Positions 6,111-7,562 of a DNA stretch of 7,562 nt are shown here, one piece after another. Every line of letters starts with the position of its first letter. Positions within the stretch are counted from its first letter, which is position 1. Source of the stretch: an uncultured Catenibacterium sp. (GTDB lineage: Bacteria; Bacillota_I; Bacilli_A; Erysipelotrichales; Coprobacillaceae); assembly GCA_900764725.1 (NCBI GenBank), contig CAAFPB010000055.1, positions 1-7,562 of the forward strand, given 5' to 3'. Made by a program: the position numbers and the translations under genes. The notes below the pieces were generated by a model that searched no databases, had not been told where the DNA came from, and was given only the letters and a program-made list of their open reading frames with translations.

Positions 6111-7253
6111 ATCCATGATGTCTAATGCATGTTTAATTGTATCATCACTTTGTACAAGTGCCATACGTACATAACCTTCACCTTGAACTCCAAAGGCATT
6201 GCCTGGTACAACAAGAACACCTGTTTTATCAAATAATTCCTTTACAAAAGTTTCAGAATCTTTAAACTTATCAGGAATCTTTGCCCATACAAACATAGTG
6301 CCTTTAGGTAAATCAATATCCCAGCCAATAGACTTACATCCATTCACTAATAAGTCTCTTCTATGCTTATAGGCATTTCTTGTCTTTTCTACACATGATT
6401 GATCCTGTGTTAATGCCTTGATAGCACCTTTTTGAACAGGTAAGAACATACCATAATCTAGATTAGATTTTAATGATTTAAGTTTTCCAATAATTTCTTT
6501 ATTACCAAGCGCAAAACCAATACGTGCACCTGCTAAACCATATGTCTTACTTAATGAGTTGAATTCAATACCTACATCCTTAGCGCCTTCAAACTCTAAG
6601 AAGCTGCGTCCTGGCCCTTCAAATAATAGTTCACTATAGGCATTATCATGAAGCACCATGATGTTGTATTTCTTTGCGAATACAATAAGCTTCTTATAGA
6701 ATTCATCATTGGCTACACCACATGTAGGATTGTTTGGATATGACACAATCATATACTTTGCATCCTGTGCAGTCTTTTTATCAATCATATCAAAGTCAAT
6801 CAAATAATCATTTTCCTTTAATAAAGGCATAGTCACAACTTTAGCTCCAGCAAGTAGTGGCCCATCTCTAAAGATTGGATAACATGGATCCTGTACAAGC
6901 ACGATATCACCTTCATCTACTAAAGTTAAGGCAAGATGTGCTAGGCCATCCTGAGATCCAAGTAATGATGTCGTTTCAGTTGTAGGATCAATTTCCACAC
7001 CATATCTTCTTTCATACCATTCTTTTACAGTGCTCTGAAGATCAACTGCATCCTTAATCGCATAAAGGTAATTCTCTGGCTTCATTGCCTCTTTCGCAAT
7101 TGTTTCCATGACTTCCTGAGTTGGAGGAATATTAGGTGCTCCAATACTCAAATCAATGACTTCTAGTCCTTGTTTCTTTCTTTCACTACGCATATTTGCT
7201 AGTGTAGTGAAGATGCTTTCTCCGAAGAGATCCATTCTTTTTGAAAATTTCAT
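6090..7253 (-). CDS. Class I/II PLP-dependent aminotransferase (DapL-like)
   Basis: A 387-residue cytoplasmic pyridoxal-phosphate transaminase of fold type I. Key residues are all present: YPNNPT (172-177, Asn175), Asp203 and Tyr206 in HDNAYSELL, the Schiff-base lysine Lys236 in SLSKTYGLAGARIGF (233-247, with Arg244 for phosphate) and the substrate-carboxylate Arg363 in YVRMAL. The N-terminal IDLSIGAPNIPPTQEVME and the EWYERRYGVEIDP segment resemble LL-diaminopimelate aminotransferases, but related alanine/aspartate transaminases share them, so the amino-acid substrate is not settled. The frame extends upstream to 7301, but residues before MKFSKRMDLF do not look like the family, and an AGAGAGGG-like site lies about 11 bases before the ATG at 7253, a rather long spacing. 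No convincing minus-strand promoter is visible; TATTAT at 7282-7287 is a weak -10 candidate. The gene is convergent with dgkA and divergent from the T-box leader, so that leader does not control it. Confidence 0.9.
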   Translation of the reverse strand: MKFSKRMDLFGESIFTTLANMRSERKKQGLEVIDLSIGAPNIPPTQEVMETIAKEAMKPENYLYAIKDAVDLQSTVKEWYERRYGVEIDPTTETTSLLGSQDGLAHLALTLVDEGDIVLVQDPCYPIFRDGPLLAGAKVVTMPLLKENDYLIDFDMIDKKTAQDAKYMIVSYPNNPTCGVANDEFYKKLIVFAKKYNIMVLHDNAYSELLFEGPGRSFLEFEGAKDVGIEFNSLSKTYGLAGARIGFALGNKEIIGKLKSLKSNLDYGMFLPVQKGAIKALTQDQSCVEKTRNAYKHRRDLLVNGCKSIGWDIDLPKGTMFVWAKIPDKFKDSETFVKELFDKTGVLVVPGNAFGVQGEGYVRMALVQSDDTIKHALDIMDKSGLFK

Positions 7254-7328
7254 TTTTATATACGCCCTCTCTTCAAGTATCATAATACAAATAACCAACA
7301 AAAGAAAGAGGGTTTCGGCTTGTTCGAT

Positions 7329-7353
7329 AGATAAGATTTCATCTTGTCTTTTT
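7329..7353 (+). other. Imperfect hairpin with T run overlapping the T-box promoter -35
   Basis: GATAAGAT (7330-7337) pairs with ATCTTGTC (7341-7348) with one wobble, plus a flanking A-T pair, around a TTC loop, followed by five T residues. It has the form of a weak AT-rich terminator read on the plus strand, although no plus-strand gene ends here; it also covers the -35 hexamer (7344-7349). Function unassigned. Confidence 0.35.
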
Positions 7354-7372
7354 CCTAATTATTAGGTATAAT
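7344..7372 (+). promoter_or_regulatory. Promoter of the T-box leader
   Basis: TTGTCT (7344-7349) and TATAAT (7367-7372) are separated by exactly 17 bases, giving a perfect -10 and a 4/6 -35. Transcription would begin near 7379, just before the T-box Stem I. The spacer is occupied by the perfect palindrome CCTAAT-T-ATTAGG (7354-7366), a possible repressor operator. Confidence 0.75.
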
Positions 7373-7378
7373 ACATGA

Positions 7379-7530
7379 GAACACGAAGAAAAGGACTAGT
7401 ATGTAATATACTTATATTGAGAGAGGAAGAGACTGGTGGAAATCTTCTTATAAGATATTATTGAATTCACCTTGGAGTGCGGCTAATCCCCGCCGTAACA
7501 CTGACGTTATAAGTGATAAAGTCCATATGG
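7379..7530 (+). promoter_or_regulatory. T-box riboswitch, 5' part only (cut by contig end), probable Phe specifier
   Basis: This leader RNA would read the charging state of a tRNA and control a gene beyond the contig. Stem I can be folded by eye: base AAGG (7391-7394) with CCTT (7470-7473); a specifier loop with AGTA (7398-7401) facing GAA (7463-7465); GTAATAT (7403-7409) with ATATTAT (7455-7461); CTTATA (7411-7416) with TATAAG (7449-7454), one bulged A between the two; a GAGAGAGG segment (7419-7426); and a distal hairpin GAAGA/TCTTC holding CTGGTGGAAA. Next come CCTTGGAG and small hairpins (GCGG/CCGC at 7479-7493, GTAAC/GTTAT at 7495-7510). The specifier after GAA reads TTC followed by A, i.e. 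Phe; TCA (Ser) one base later is less likely. The conserved antiterminator (GGTGG-ACCGCG type) is missing because the adapter begins at 7531. 7254-7343 holds no gene I can support. Confidence 0.82.
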
Positions 7531-7562
7531 AGATCGGAAGAGCACACGTCTGAACTCCAGTC
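7531..7562. other. Illumina TruSeq adapter remnant (not biological)
   Basis: The last 32 bases, beginning AGATCGGAAGAGC, are the TruSeq read-2 adapter. Its first 21 bases are the reverse complement of the window start. They interrupt the T-box leader and should be trimmed before any analysis. Confidence 0.98.

Noticed and set aside
7254..7301. N-terminal extension of the aminotransferase from 7301 (or ATG at 7283)
   Set aside because: The extra residues do not resemble the family and would place the apparent ribosome binding site inside the coding sequence.
7156..7365. Plus-strand reading frame of 69 codons near the aminotransferase start
   Set aside because: It lies mostly antisense to the aminotransferase N-terminus, has no ribosome binding site and matches no family I recognise.
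7379..7530. FMN (RFN) riboswitch, suggested by GGTGGAAATC and AAAGTCC fragments
   Set aside because: The paired core of RFN elements is absent, whereas the T-box Stem I helices, AGTA/GAA motif and specifier context all fit.
7379..7530. The T-box as regulator of the neighbouring aminotransferase
   Set aside because: The leader is on the opposite strand and transcribed away from that gene.
1..7562. 21-base perfect terminal inverted repeat, as if a transposon or linear element
   Set aside because: Both arms are Illumina adapter sequence, and no transposase or integrase is encoded in the window.

Overview
The window reads as a low-GC Gram-positive (Bacillota) fragment. The protein set and style (FtsX/BceAB-type transporter, undecaprenol/diacylglycerol kinase, strong AGGAGG-type ribosome binding sites, a T-box leader) fit a gut Erysipelotrichia-like bacterium, but that placement comes from protein flavour only and is an inference. 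The biological sequence runs only from about 22 to 7530: both ends carry Illumina TruSeq-type adapter sequence, so this is a whole assembled contig with untrimmed ends.

Layout. (1) 24-3336, plus strand: a tightly packed group encoding a lactose/cellobiose-type PTS EIIB protein, an FtsX/BceB-like permease that lacks the usual large extracellular domain, its BceA-like ATPase, and a patatin-like phospholipase. It closes with a hairpin terminator at 3335-3359. (2) A near-consensus promoter, whose -35 hexamer is the loop of that terminator, starts a second plus-strand operon (3392-6080): a class I glutamine amidotransferase-like (C26) hydrolase, a YgjP-type zinc metallopeptidase, a SpoU/TrmH 2'-O-ribose methyltransferase, acylphosphatase and DgkA. 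Each gene overlaps the next by 4-14 bases. (3) A bidirectional terminator (6081-6110) separates this operon from a convergent class I/II aminotransferase on the minus strand (6090-7253); the last codons of that gene form one arm of the hairpin. (4) 7254-7530 is non-coding. It holds a strong plus-strand sigma-A-type promoter and the 5' part of a T-box riboswitch, cut off by the contig end. The Stem I specifier loop reads most simply as UUC (Phe), so the missing downstream gene is probably a phenylalanyl-tRNA synthetase or another phenylalanine-related gene.

How the genes fit together. The permease and ATPase should form one transporter, and the patatin gene follows the ATPase by 4 bases, which suggests a shared envelope or lipid role (inference). 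The second operon is mostly housekeeping: RNA modification (TrmH family), lipid-carrier or diacylglycerol phosphorylation (DgkA), acyl-phosphate hydrolysis and peptide/gamma-glutamyl turnover. No mobile element, CRISPR array, tRNA or rRNA was seen. The least expected items are the extracellular-domain-less BceB-like permease with its patatin partner, the promoter nested in a terminator loop, and the truncated T-box with a perfect palindrome filling its promoter spacer.
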